The position numbers and the translations under genes are program-made. DNA of 64,000 nucleotides from Mesostigma viride (lineage: Eukaryota > Streptophyta > Mesostigmatophyceae > Mesostigmatales > Mesostigmataceae). The notes under the pieces were generated by a model. That model worked only from the letters and a program-made list of their open reading frames with translations, did no database searches and was not told where the DNA came from. Below, piece by piece: positions 50,718-61,021 of this stretch (positions within the stretch are counted from its first letter, which is position 1; each line of letters begins with the position of its first letter). The DNA lies in assembly GCA_009746045.1 (NCBI GenBank), contig RPFO01002130.1, forward strand, positions 27,501 to 91,500, read 5' to 3'.

Positions 50718-51038
50718 ATGCCTAGACGCAACAGAATAAGTAAGGGTGGTCAATCTGGTTTTCCTTACTATGCCGTGGCCCATGATGGGGGCGAGGGTAG
50801 ACCAGCCATATTTTATAGTTGGAAGGCATGTGAAGAACACATCAAGGATAAGATAATGTCCAGAGACTCTAGTGCTAAGTGGAAGGGGTTTGATAACATC
50901 ACTGATGCAGATAGGTTTGTTAGGGAACACATGCCATTGCCTGAGGGGATGCACACCACTCGTGAATGCCCTATAAGCCACCCACGCTCAGCAGTCAGGG
51001 GGAGGGGACAGCAGTTACAGTTACCTTCTCTCAGCTGA
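50718..51038 (+). CDS. RNase H1 N-terminal (viroplasmin-like) domain ORF
   Basis: 106 codons. P-Y-Y-A-V-A-H-D-G-G-E-G-R-P, then I-F-Y-S-W-K-A-C-E-E-H-I, then K-W-K-G-F-D-N-I-T-D-A-D-R-F-V match the small RNA-DNA-hybrid-binding domain at the N-terminus of eukaryotic RNase H1 (Cauli_VI family): Y-A-V-x-x-G ... G-I-Y-x-S-W-x-x-C ... K-x-F-x-x-x-x-x-A. Such domains bind RNA:DNA hybrids. It is a separate ORF ahead of gag, not joined to the element's RNase H, and is followed 155 bp later by the gag ATG. A role in cDNA synthesis is inference. Confidence 0.7.
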   Translation: MPRRNRISKGGQSGFPYYAVAHDGGEGRPAIFYSWKACEEHIKDKIMSRDSSAKWKGFDNITDADRFVREHMPLPEGMHTTRECPISHPRSAVRGRGQQLQLPSLS

Positions 51039-51193
51039 CCATTGGCCCTAGCAAACAGTAGAGGAGACTATTACTAGGGAGTAATACTAGGTCCTATATT
51101 TGTAGATCTATAGCACGTGGTTGCTCTCTCTCTCTCTCTTTCTTCCTGGGGAGGTGTTGCCTGCATGCTGTGTAAGGTACCGGTACGAGCACC

Positions 51194-51498
51194 ATGCCAA
51201 CACGGTACCAAACAAGGAACGCCAGAGAGACAGAAGACGAGACTAGAGAAAGAGACTCAGATAATAGAGAGGTAGAACCTGTAGACAACCACGAGCACGG
51301 TACAGAAGGGCTAGAGGTACCGCCACTGCACGTCCAAGTAGGGACAGGTACAGGTGAGGTCATGGTGAGACCTGTGGAAGGCTCCCCACGATCCAGAGAC
51401 CAGAACCCTAGGCGGTTCCCAGCGGATGGGGACATTCTAGACGCCTTAACCGGGCAGGAAGATGACAGAAGTGACCAAGAGATACTACAAGGGGACTC

Positions 51499-51566
<68 letters not shown>

Positions 51567-52321
51567 GACAGCAGCAACAGCAGCAGCAGCAGCAGCAGCA
51601 ACAGCAACCGTCACCGCAGCAGCAACGGCAACAACAGCAGCCCCGACCGCGGCAACAACAACCTCAGACGAGACTACATTGGCTAACCCATGATCCTGAG
51701 CAGCAGGGAGACGAGAATGAAGATACCATGCACTACCGCTATCAGCAGCCAGCTACAGGGCGGCCATCGCATCCTTGGGCGGGGCGGGGGCGTCCCCAGG
51801 GAGCTCCGCCGGGCCCCACCCACCGGGGCAGACGCAGAGTGTCCTTCGGCAGCACCTCCCTGTTACCCACGGTGCTATGGAATTCGGATGAGGATGGGGA
51901 GATTCCAGGGGCAGATGGCGAGTTTGACGATCTGGAGGGGACTGGCGAGGTTGACGAGGAACCAATTACGCAGGGCCCACCCGTTGGTACTCATAGACCA
52001 CGGGCCAGACCAGGGGATGACAGAAGCAGTGCCACTGCCCGAGGCGAGGAGACTCATACGCCCGTCCAGCGTCCGTTACCTCAACCGCAGCGTCCACGGG
52101 TGCTTGACAGCAGCGTGGTCCCATCGCCTGCGCCTGTCGGCAACCTTAATTTCAGCAGGGTGGCCTTGGATGACCCGGGGTACGAACATCCCTCATCAGT
52201 ACAGGTGCGGCGGACTCATGGTACGCCGTCCAGATCCGGATCTCTCCCCCGGTCGCAGCCCCCCGCCTTCGGCTCCATCTCCTACGTAGACGTTGCCGGG
52301 GCCCATCACCAACGCGGTTAA
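51194..52321 (+). CDS. Gypsy gag N-terminal region with poly-Gln
   Basis: 375 codons from ATG 51194 (M-P-T-R-Y-Q-T-R-N-A-R-E). Mostly polar and disordered, with a long Gln run encoded by CAG/CAA repeats (about 51499-51610) and Pro/Arg/Gln-rich sequence after it. The capsid region follows in a +1 frame (52293-52946), so an indel or a programmed +1 shift separates them. CAG repeats are length-variable, a simple source of such shifts. Confidence 0.6.
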
Positions 52322-52946
52322 GGCCCCACCGATGCCCAATTTCAAGAATGTACCCAAGCTGCACGCGGATATGAAACCACGAGAGGTTGACGAATGGGGA
52401 CGCATGTGGCAACAGCAGTATACCATCTGGCGCAATCACCACAGCTGGCAGCTGGCCACTTGTGATCTGATCCCGCATGTGGTTAACACCTGCATGGACC
52501 CCTCGGTGGTGAGCATCCTGAATTGTGAGAGCATCGCATCCCAGTCGTACCCGCAAACCGTAGAGGAGCTGATGGATCGGGTGCGCCGCAAGCTGGTGCC
52601 CCCAGATGCTGTTATCCACGAGCGACTCGCATTCGGCAAGCTGCGCCAGGGCACCACCCCGTACCGCGAGTTTCTCTCCAAGTTTGAGTCCAGCGCCGCC
52701 TACCTGACAGACATGACCTGGTATGAGTACAAGATCCGGTTCATTGAGGCACTCAGTCCCGAGCTGCAGGATGAGGTACTGAAGCACTACGCCGAGGTTC
52801 CTTGGGAGGAGTGGGACATCTTGAATATCCAGAGATATCTTCTGCAGGTGGCCGACGTGGTGACTCGCGGGCGCGCACCCTCAGTGCGCCCGGCGTTTCT
52901 TCAGGCCAGCGCCCCCGCGACGGGTGAATCAGATGTATTCCACTGA
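52293..52946 (+). CDS. Gypsy gag capsid region
   Basis: About 215 codons carrying a retrotransposon gag-like helical region: W-G-R-M-W-Q-Q-Q-Y-T-I-W, L-R-Q-G-T-T-P-Y-R-E-F-L-S-K-F-E, T-W-Y-E-Y-K-I-R-F-I-E-A-L and L-Q-D-E-V-L. The Q-G ... F ... F-I-x-x-L-x-P-E-L-Q-x-x-V order matches the conserved capsid of Gypsy elements. It would form the particle shell. It is read in a different frame from the regions on either side. Confidence 0.7.
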   Translation: MPGPITNAVKAPPMPNFKNVPKLHADMKPREVDEWGRMWQQQYTIWRNHHSWQLATCDLIPHVVNTCMDPSVVSILNCESIASQSYPQTVEELMDRVRRKLVPPDAVIHERLAFGKLRQGTTPYREFLSKFESSAAYLTDMTWYEYKIRFIEALSPELQDEVLKHYAEVPWEEWDILNIQRYLLQVADVVTRGRAPSVRPAFLQASAPATGESDVFH

Positions 52947-53520
52947 GTTCGCCGGCGAGGAGGAGGACGAGTACCTCGACGACCCTGATGATGGCTACAC
53001 TGACCAGGGTGTCAACGCGATCGACGCTAGCAAGGCGCGGTGCTTCATGTGCAGTGAGGTGGGACACCTCAAGCGCGACTGCCCCAAGCTCCGGGGCAAG
53101 CACGCCAGTCGTGGTGCAGGGGATAAGGAACCCAGTGCTCGCTTCTCCGGTCCAGCCTTCGGCAGCCGCCCCGACTCCTCCGGTCCCCGGGACCGACCCC
53201 GCAACGCGGGTGAGCGTGCGGCTCGCCTGCAGCATGCCAGACAGGTCCCGACTCAGTACCAGCAGCCGCGACCACCCGCGACTAGCTCTACCAAGGGCGT
53301 GTTGCGCGCGGTCAGCGAGATTGAGGCGCCGCGACAGTCCTCCTCTTCCGGCCAGACGCACGCCGTGGCTGGCTATACGAGTATGACGACGAGGAGGAGG
53401 CTGACGAAGAGGAGGAGGGGAGGGAAGAGGGCGGGCGGTCGGGCGAGGCGGCCTCCCGTCCCACCGCTCCTCGGGAGTAGTAGCCTTGCCCGTGGGCTTG
53501 GGCCCCGGGGTAGGGGATAG
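52924..53520 (+). CDS. Gypsy nucleocapsid zinc knuckle region
   Basis: Contains C-F-M-C-S-E-V-G-H-L-K-R-D-C (C40, C43, H48, C53), a classical CCHC knuckle that binds element RNA, followed by Arg/Pro/Ser-rich sequence. An acidic D-E-Y-L-D-D-P-D-D-G precedes it. The frame overlaps the capsid frame by 23 bp and pol by 35 bp. Confidence 0.75.
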   Translation: MNQMYSTEFAGEEEDEYLDDPDDGYTDQGVNAIDASKARCFMCSEVGHLKRDCPKLRGKHASRGAGDKEPSARFSGPAFGSRPDSSGPRDRPRNAGERAARLQHARQVPTQYQQPRPPATSSTKGVLRAVSEIEAPRQSSSSGQTHAVAGYTSMTTRRRLTKRRRGGKRAGGRARRPPVPPLLGSSSLARGLGPRGRG

Positions 53521-55640
53521 GGTAGAAAAATCAGATGGTAGTCCAGACGCGGAGTCAACTAGAGTAGAGGTAGACGTCAACAACGTGGCCTCAGACGCGT
53601 CCACTCAACCGGCGGCGCGTGCATCTCAAGGAGGCTCGCGACATTTGTTTCTTTTCAGTGGAGGGTTACTGGTTCCTCCCACCGTCCTTGATCCGTATTT
53701 GAAGGAGAAAACGGTCATGGACGTGAAGTTTCTGGTTGACACCGGTGCCTCCACGTCCTTCATCAACGAGGCCCTGGTGCGCCGGCTGGGCCTGGTACCA
53801 CAACCACACACCACGGCAGTGTATGTCACCTATTCGGACGGCCGGCGACACCAATCGCCGGGCCTAGCAGACATCAAGGGTGTGCTGCAGGGCACGCCGG
53901 TGGACCTGGTGGCGACTATTGCGCCGCTGGGCGCTGCCGACATCATCATTGGAGTGGACTGGTTGGACAAGCAGGATGTGGACATCAGTGTGCGCCGACG
54001 GGTAGTTTGGTTCCCGGATGGTTCCTTCTGGTGCCCCGACAGCGAGTACAGGGCACAGGCCGCTGAGGTCCATAACATTACACACGAGCGCTCGGCGGAC
54101 GGGCCTCGACCAGCGTCCCAGATCCTGATGAGTAGCAAGACGCTGGCGCGCCAGCTCCGGAAGGGCAAGGAGTATGCGATGTACCGAATAGACCTGGACA
54201 GCACTCAGGCTATGCTTAATGAGATCGGGGCCGGCTTCAATCCGGACGAGCTGGCGCGGTTCAACGCCGTCCTGGAGAAGCGCGCTACTCTCTTCGCGGA
54301 TCGCACCCCCCAGTTCCCTCCCAATCGATCGGTGCTACACCGTATCCAGGTCCAGGAGGGTTCCGGGCCGACAGCGTCTCCCATGTACCGCATGGGCCCA
54401 GTCGAGCTGGTGGAGCTCAAGAAGATCCTCATTTCGCTGCTCGACGCCGGGCTCATTGAACCCAGCAACAGCCCCTTCTCAGCGGGCGTGCTGCTTGTTC
54501 CCAAGCCAGGGGGCAAGTGGCGTCTGGTGACTGACTACCGGAAGCTGAACGCCATCACTGTCAAGTCCCGGTATCCTCTACCGCGGATCGACGACATCTT
54601 CAACCGTGTCCAAGGGGCTACGTGTTTCACCGTCATCGACTGTGCGGACGGGTTTTGGCAGCTGCGCATCGCGCCAGAAGACTGCCACAAGACCGCGTTC
54701 GCCACGCCCTTCGGTCACTACCAGTTTCGGGTGGCGGCAATGGGGCTGTGTAATTCGCCTGCGTCCTTCCAGATGCTGATGAACGACATCCTCCGTCCGG
54801 TGATGGGCACAGCCCACCTGCCGCAGGTCTCCAAGGATCTGACGGACCCGCAGAAGGGGGCGCGCCCGCCCTGGACCTACAAGCGCACGTGCGCGCTGGC
54901 GTATCTGGACGACATCCTGGTGTACTCCAAGACGTTCGAGGAGCACCTGGAGGATGTTGACGCAGTGCTGCAGATCATGGAAGACGAGCACCTGTCGGCG
55001 CGGAAGGCCAAGGTGCGCGCCGGTCGCTGGGTGCCGTTTCTGGGCCATACCCTGTCCGCGGACGGCATCGCGACCGACCCGGAGAAGATCGAGGCTGTCC
55101 AGCAATGGCCGGTCCCTACGGACGTGAAAGGGGTGCGCAGTTTCCTGGGGTTGGCATCCTACTACCGGCAGTTCATCCCGAGGTTTGCCACCATCGCCGC
55201 CCCGATCAACGCTCTTCTCAAGAAGGGTACCCCGTTCCTTTGGGCTGAGCAGTGCCAACAGGCTTTCGAGGCACTTAAGCGCCACCTCACCACAGCGCCG
55301 GTCCTTGTCCTGCCGGACCCGTCCCTTCCTTTCGTCGTGGCTACTGACGCCAGCAAGGTGGCCATCGGGGGTGTTCTCCTGCAGGACCAAGGCAAGGGCC
55401 TTCAGCCCATCGAGTACATCTCACGCACAATGATTCCGGCGGAGCGGAATTATCCAGTGCATCAGCAGGAACTCCTGGCAGTAGTCAACAGCTGCCACAC
55501 GCGGCGTCATCATCTCCTGGGGGCCCAGTTTTCGGTGGCCATTAGTGAGCAGGGGGATCTCGACCCCCACCGCCTGGTAATCCACACGGACCACCGGCCG
55601 CTCACCCACCTCCTGCCAGGTGCAGCCCAACCTGACGCCC
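53486..55640 (+). CDS. Gypsy pol: protease, RT, RNase H
   Basis: The longest Gypsy frame. Protease: F-L-V-D-T-G-A-S-T-S-F-I (D85) and I-I-G-V-D-W-L. RT: Y-R-K-L-N-A-I-T-V, Y-P-L-P-R-I-D-D, F-T-V-I-D-C-A-D-G-F-W-Q, F-R-V-A-A-M-G-L-C-N-S-P-A-S-F-Q and Y-L-D-D-I-L-V-Y-S (Y473-S481). RNase H: V-A-T-D-A-S (D621), Y-P-V-H-Q-Q-E-L-L-A and H-T-D-H-R-P-L. About 25 extra residues lie before the Y-L-D-D motif compared with typical Gypsy RTs. At about 55620 the frame is lost: the expected L-T-P-R-Q-A-R-W and Q-F-A-P-F segments lie in other frames. The methionine at 53486 overlaps gag and may not be used. Confidence 0.9.
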
Positions 55641-55668
55641 CGCCAGGCGCGGTGGATGGATCGAGTAC

Positions 55669-56690
55669 TTGTCACAGTTTGCGCCGTTCAAGATCCAATA
55701 TGTCAAGGGCGCGGACAACGTGGTGCCCGACGCCCTCTCGCGACGGGCGGACTATTGGTTCTACGAGGACATGGACGTGCTGCATACCACCTGTGTACCA
55801 GTGGCCGCCCCGGGGACCGCCTACGGTGTGGAACCACGGTCTCCCCGGGCCCGCCACCTGTTTCATCTTGGGCACACCACCATGGATGACTTGTCACCCC
55901 TCCTGGAGGAGCCGGTTCGGCCAAGCGCCCACGAGGACGTGGACACCCCCGGGGAGGGGGAGGGGTCGCATACGCGCGTGCCCCTTAGTCACGTGGTGCC
56001 GCCCCAGGGAATTTTTCAGCTTCAGCCGCTCGGCCCTCCCACAGTCTTCTCAGAATTCGTCAACCAGGCGAGTACGGATGCGGCGGAACCGGCTGCGGAC
56101 GCGTTCACAGTCACGTCGGACCTGGAGACGATGATCAGTCGTTTCACGGTCACGGAGGAAGCGGCGCTTGAAGCCATCCGGGCGCACCCCCAGCAGATGG
56201 GTGCCTACCCTTGCAAGTTCCAGGATGGGCGCCTGTTCGTGAGTGTCCAGCCGGAGGAATGGCGGCTGTATGTCCCTGAGCTTTGTAGGGACGCGTTGCT
56301 GCACGAGCTCCATGATTCCCTCCTAGGCGGACATCAAGGAAGCCACCTCCTCCTTCCCCGGGCCCGCAAGCATTTCTACTGGCCAGGGATGAAGGAGTAT
56401 ATCGAGACGTATGTGCGCCAGTGCCCCTCGTGCCAGATCATGAAGTCCAGGAACACGGGCTCTCAAGCCGTCCCTAAGACGCTGCCGGATCCTATGGGTC
56501 CTTGGGATTCTATCATGACGGACTTCATCGGCCCGTTTAAGAAGACGAAGAGCGGCTGGGCACCAAGGTCTTGGTGTTCGTGGACCGCCTGACGCGCATG
56601 TGTCACTTGGCCCCGTGTCCGGTCGACCTCACAGCGGAGGAGTGCGCCAAGATATACCTGACGCACGTGTTTCGGTTTCACGGGCTCTGC
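55669..56690 (+). pseudogene. Gypsy RNase H end and integrase N-terminal part
   Basis: Begins S-Q-F-A-P-F-K-I-Q-Y-V-K-G-A-D-N-V-V-P-D-A-L-S-R, the classical RNase H end. H-E-L-H-D-S-L-L-G-G-H-Q-G and C-P-S-C-Q form the HHCC zinc domain of integrase (about 56300-56440). G-P-W-D-S-I-M-T-D-F-I-G-P starts the catalytic core with its first Asp. An indel near 56565 shifts the frame; V-F-V-D-R-L-T-R-M then continues. The domain is cut at 56691 by a Copia insertion. Confidence 0.85.
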
Positions 56691-56691
56691 C

Positions 56692-58854
56692 AGTTGCAAT
56701 CTGTTGCTTGACCGAAATGCGTGTATAAACTGGTGCATGCATAATGGAATGTAAATCTGTGAAACAATACTCACAATTGCTGCACACAGCTTGTGTACAT
56801 GACCATGGTGGCAGTATAGCCAAGCTGATGCATTATAACTAGTGGTCGCGCTGCATTACTGTTGAGCACTGACTGTCGGTCAGGCTGTTGAAGTCGTGCC
56901 AAGGATTGATGAGATAAAACACCCCTTCAGAGATGAGACGGCTAAATTGTGGGAGGGCACCACACCGCTGTATGTTAGGACACCCAAGATGTGGGAACCT
57001 ATTGTGGGCAAGAAGTTCATGAGGTTGGTGAAGGCTGTGGATGGGACCGTGGCCGGGCCGCGGGCGTGGCGCAAGAGTTTAGAGCGCCTTCTACTTAACC
57101 GCGCACGCATGATGTACAGCGACCTGGACCCCTCCTAATGTTTGTTGGTGTCTGGAAGGGGGAGCTCGTGTTTGTTTTCGTGCATGCTGATGACTGTGAC
57201 TGCCTGGGGCCACGGGAGTGGATTGTGTGGTTCCATTCGCTCGTGCACTCAGTGTACCCTGTGGGCAAGCTCGTCTTTAGGGAGCCGGGCAAGATCGTGC
57301 CCTTCATGGGCATGGACACTATTCTCGATCACGATGAGCAAGGGCAGTGGGTCATGTTGCTGCATCCTAAGGGTAGCTATGTCCCCGACCTGGTCAAGGA
57401 GGTCATGGCCCGCACTGGGCCTATCCTTCCCTCTGAGTGTGGTGCGCTGCGTGGCAAACTCAATTGGCTTGCGTGTACCACGAGCCCTGACTTGGCTGTC
57501 CTTAGTCGGTTGACAGACGATGTTCTCTGCTTGTTGGCCCGCCCGGTTGTAGCTGAGTATGTGCAGGCCTCACCGGGGTTGGTCCTGCAGGGTGTTGACT
57601 GGGACAAGCCCATCGAGCTAGGGGCTTATTGTGACAGTTCTTTGGATGCGCGGGTGCTCACCAAGATGCGTGGTAGGTGTGCGGCTGTTAGCTATATCTC
57701 AAACGCTGACCAATCTGCGCCATCCTCCATCTTTGCGTGGTTCTCACGTCTACACCGCCGTGTGTATGTGGGGTCGGACACCGCCGAGGCGCGTGCGTAT
57801 TGCGAGGCTGCAAGTGAGCTCGCGTATTTCCACACGCTACTCTGCTGGATCCTCAAGCTGGGCGGTCTCACCACACGCATCGATCGCGTCATGCGCACCG
57901 ACAGCCAAGCGCTGGTGGACTTCATTGAGAACCCCTACGCTCGCACGAGAGACCTTGACTTCCTCCGGGTGAAGGAATTTTCTGATGCGCTCCATACCGA
58001 GCACGTGGCAGGCGACCAGAATTGCTCGGATGCTCTTACCAAGCTCTATAGCTCCGCCAAGGCACAGTATACTCTTCTTAGGCACCAAATGAACAATATG
58101 TCGCTGGGTCAGCCACGGCACTAGTTGAGATGTCGTGGAGTGTGAATGGCCCCTTGACTCGGGTTTTACCTTGGTAGGTTTTCCCGGTAGCGATGCTATG
58201 GTGTAATTTGTTTGGCTGGGGATTACCCTCCAAAACCATGTGGGGCCTAAGGTGCGTTCATGATGGCAAGGCCTGCGCGGCCGTAGTTCTTACAGATTTG
58301 AGTACGCAGTCCTATTGCCACATGAAAAAAGAAAGGGCTGGAGTTGCAATCTGTTGCAGTGTTGCTTGACCGAAATGCGTGTATAAACTGGTGCATGCAT
58401 AATGGAATGTAAATCTGTGAAACAATACTCACAATTGCTGCACACAGCTTGTGTACATGACCATGGTGGCAGTATAGCCAAGCTGATGCATTATAACTAG
58501 TGGTCGCGCTGCATTACTGTTGAGCACTGACTGTCGGTCAGGCTGTTGAAGTCGTGCCAAGGATTGATGAGATAAAACACCCCTTCAGCGGGCAGACGAA
58601 TACGGCAATATTCCCTGCTAATGGATATTTGTAAATGGTTCTAGAAGCGTCTAGAAGCATTGTGCAACGCTGGCGTAACGCTAGTTCAGTGTGCCTCTTG
58701 GAAATCGCTAATGCACATGAAATGTGATTGGTGCAATGACGATAAGGCCTATCGCAATCTTGGGGTTGGACACATGACTTGTAACCATATAAATTGATAA
58801 TAAACCCAGGCACCTAGTGCCGCATTCTTGCAAGCATCATTCTCAATCTCAACT
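56692..58854 (+). mobile_element. internally deleted Copia element in Gypsy integrase
   Basis: Inserted with a 5 bp duplication CTGCC (56687-56691, 58855-58859). The right LTR is 58342-58854 (513 bp, AGTTG...CAACT). The left LTR keeps only its first ~238 bp (56692-56929) and then joins directly to RT coding sequence, so a deletion removed the rest of the LTR, gag, integrase and part of the RT. A polypurine tract (A-A-A-A-A-A-G-A-A-A-G-G-G) precedes the right LTR. Removing the element restores H-G-L-C followed by R-Q-F-I-S in the Gypsy integrase. Confidence 0.85.
56896..58124 (+). pseudogene. Copia RT end and RNase H
   Basis: Two frames (56896-57138, then 57138-58124). The first has A-W-R-K-S-L-E-R-L-L. 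The second has V-F-V-H-A-D-D-C-D-C-L, the YxDD equivalent, then L-R-G-K-L-N-W-L-A, R-T-D-S-Q-A-L-V-D-F and N-C-S-D-A-L-T-K, the Copia RNase H end. It resembles the Copia at 20936-27089 (shared x-N-P-Y-A-R-(S/T)-(Q/R)-D segment), so both belong to one broad clade. A single indel near 57130 separates the frames, and the 5' part is missing by deletion. Confidence 0.8.
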
Positions 58855-58859
58855 CTGCC

Positions 58860-59425
58860 GGCAGTTCATCTCTGACCGCGACAAGCTCTTCACGGCCAAA
58901 TTCTGGCAGGAGTTTTTCGAGCGGCTGGGCACCAAGGTGTCGCTGGGCACGGCCTACCACAGCTCGTCGTCGCACCTGGTGGAGCGGTTGAACCGCACAG
59001 TGCAAGAGACCATGCGACACTACACCGACACGGTGGGCAGCAATTGGGAAGAACTTCTGGGCTTGGTGGAGTTTTCCCTGAACAATGCCCCCAGGCCGCC
59101 CATGGGTTTACTCACTTTTTCCTCAACTCCGGCCGACACCCTCTCATGCACACCGCCCGACTTGCTTATGAGCCCCGGACTTGGAGAGGATCAGGTCAAG
59201 CTGGACACCCTTCAGGGGGTTGAGCGGTTGCTGCAGCGGATGCACCAGGCGCATAACAGCGCAGTCCAGGGCTACCGCGCAGCGACAGAGCGGTATCTGG
59301 AGAGGACAGCCGGCAAGCGGGATCACCGGACGCCGTCCATCGAGATTCGAGGTGGGCGATTGGGTCCTGCATGGTTGAGGGCCCGCAGATCGGGCGATTT
59401 TCACACAAGGTGGAGAAGGAGCTGA
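58860..59425 (+). pseudogene. Gypsy integrase core, second part
   Basis: Continues the integrase after the Copia insertion. F-I-S-D-R-D-K-L-F-T (second catalytic Asp), then L-G-T-A-Y-H-S-S-S-S-H-L-V-E-R-L-N-R-T (catalytic Glu in V-E-R-x-N-R) and W-E-E-L-L-G-L-V-E-F-S-L-N-N are standard Gypsy integrase motifs. The frame shifts near 59360, and the GPY-like end lies in the 59371-59769 frame. Confidence 0.88.
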
Positions 59426-59769
59426 AGACTAAGCTCCGTCCCATGTTCCTGGGTCCCTACAAGGTCCTCACCAAGTTCGACGATGTCATGTTCCAGGTGG
59501 ACATCCCAGTGTCATGGAACCTCACGTCCAACCGTTTCCACCGTGACCAGCTCAAGTTGTATCACCAGAACACCATCCAGGGCAGGGTCAATCCCCCAGC
59601 CCCGCTGGAGTTCAATCCGGACACGGGGGAACCGAGGAGGACGAGGTGGCAGCGATCGTGGGACACCGGGATGTCAGACGGGGACGAGGGGTCCAGCGAC
59701 AATACCGGGTGCGATGGCGATTCGCACAGCATGAGTCTGAGGACTCCTGGCGCACCGCTACTAAGTTAG
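59371..59769 (+). pseudogene. Gypsy integrase C-terminal (GPY/F-like) domain
   Basis: F-L-G-P-Y-K-V-L-T-K-F-D-D-V-M-F-Q-V-D-I-P and N-R-F-H-R-D-Q-L-K-L-Y match the GPY/F module that ends many Gypsy integrases (G-P-Y/F ... V-x-H-V-S-x-L-K). An acidic, Thr/Ser/Asp-rich tail to 59769 follows. No chromodomain aromatic cage is visible, so this is not an obvious chromovirus. Confidence 0.75.
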
Positions 59770-59773
59770 CCGG

Positions 59774-61021
59774 GTGCGCCCGCTTACTAGAAGCATTATT
59801 ATAAGAAGACGCACCAGTTGCGTTAGCAGGCCACATTCGGTAGGGTGTAGGGTGAGAGTGGTGCGTGAGCTGGGTACCAGGTACACGCCGACTAATGCCC
59901 TGGCATCTTGTGTGTGGGCTGTGCAGGGGGACGCCGCGGAGGCGCTTCCCATGGGCCAGACTTCCGCGGAGGCTGCCGACGCAGAAATCTGGGAAGCAGA
60001 CGGGGAGTCCAGCGATGAAGATCTGGTTGCCATGGACATACCCGACCAACCTGAGGCCCCACAATCAGAAGCAGGGGCGAGGACGCAGGTAGCTCGCGGA
60101 GAGCCTGCAGTAAGTGCAGTTCGAGGGGGTGCGCCAGGGGCCGGGGGCTCGGGAGGTGGTGGCGGGCAGACGGGGCCTTCATCTGGCCGCGAGCGCCGGC
60201 AAGAAACCTCGTCCAGACCCGGAGCACCGGACACGCGTACGTTGCAGCTAGTGAAGGAGCTGCACGATCGGGAGACGTTTAATCCCCGAGTGTTCTTGCG
60301 CGACTATGGTCGGGAGGGTGAAGCCTTGTTGGAACGACGACGTCGGCGCCGTAACCGGATGCCTTCGGAACTCCGCGCTGATTCCATTATGGCGCGGGTC
60401 GGCCCTGTGCAGATGGATACTTTTCGAGGGTTCGTGCGGCGCAACGTGGGGTTCAAGATCGAGACCCGCACCGCAGCGCGCGACGGCGTGGTGGTCGGCA
60501 CAGATTGGGAAACCCATGAGCGGGAGTGCTCCTGTCACGCGTGCATGAACACGCTGGAAGCGGGTCTGGCATTCCCACGGCTTTTGCTCCTCCTAATTCC
60601 GCCCGCAGTACGGAAACTGCTGGATCGCTACTTTCCCCGGTATCTTCCGCTGGAGGGGGCGATACGGGGCGAAAAATGTCTGCGTGAGGGGCAGTATTCG
60701 TTACGGCAGGCTCTGGATCGCATCGTGGCCATGGATGATGAGGACCAGGACTATGGGAGTGAGGGGTATGTGTTACGCCGCGGGTATCTACCACTACCTC
60801 TACCTCTAGCTGGCCTGATGCTACCTAAACTAGTCAAGCCTCCTCTAGTCAAACCTCGATCTAGCGAAAGACGAACGAGACGATCCAGATCTCAATGCAT
60901 TAACGTAAGTGTTGCTATAATACGCCATAAGCCATTTACACAACCCGTTTATTCCAGGAATAGAGGAAGGAAACACAACTACACTGCCGTGACCCAAGCC
61001 TATATGTGTCAATTCATTTAA
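59774..61021 (+). CDS. extra ORF 3' of Gypsy integrase, unknown
   Basis: A 415-codon frame. An acidic N-part (A-E-I-W-E-A-D-G-E-S-S-D-E-D-L) is followed by a Gly-rich linker, a helical R-E-T-F-N-P-R-V-F-L-R-D-Y-G segment, a basic R-R-R-R-R-R-N-R cluster, H-E-R-E-C-S-C-H-A-C-M-N-T (a C-x-C-x2-C arrangement) and a hydrophobic A-F-P-R-L-L-L-L-L-I-P. I do not recognise it. It occupies the position of env or an extra ORF in Gypsy elements, but no signal peptide is seen. A likelier start is M-G-Q-T-S-A-E (59950). After about 60780 the sequence is low-complexity and may belong to the next element. Confidence 0.4.
   Translation: MRPLTRSIIIRRRTSCVSRPHSVGCRVRVVRELGTRYTPTNALASCVWAVQGDAAEALPMGQTSAEAADAEIWEADGESSDEDLVAMDIPDQPEAPQSEAGARTQVARGEPAVSAVRGGAPGAGGSGGGGGQTGPSSGRERRQETSSRPGAPDTRTLQLVKELHDRETFNPRVFLRDYGREGEALLERRRRRRNRMPSELRADSIMARVGPVQMDTFRGFVRRNVGFKIETRTAARDGVVVGTDWETHERECSCHACMNTLEAGLAFPRLLLLLIPPAVRKLLDRYFPRYLPLEGAIRGEKCLREGQYSLRQALDRIVAMDDEDQDYGSEGYVLRRGYLPLPLPLAGLMLPKLVKPPLVKPRSSERRTRRSRSQCINVSVAIIRHKPFTQPVYSRNRGRKHNYTAVTQAYMCQFI

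Noticed and set aside
52753-53604. 283-codon minus-strand frame
   Set aside because: Antisense to Gypsy gag/pol, where GC-rich codons keep the complement open; no motif.
54578-55390. 270-codon minus-strand frame
   Set aside because: Antisense to the well-supported Gypsy RT.
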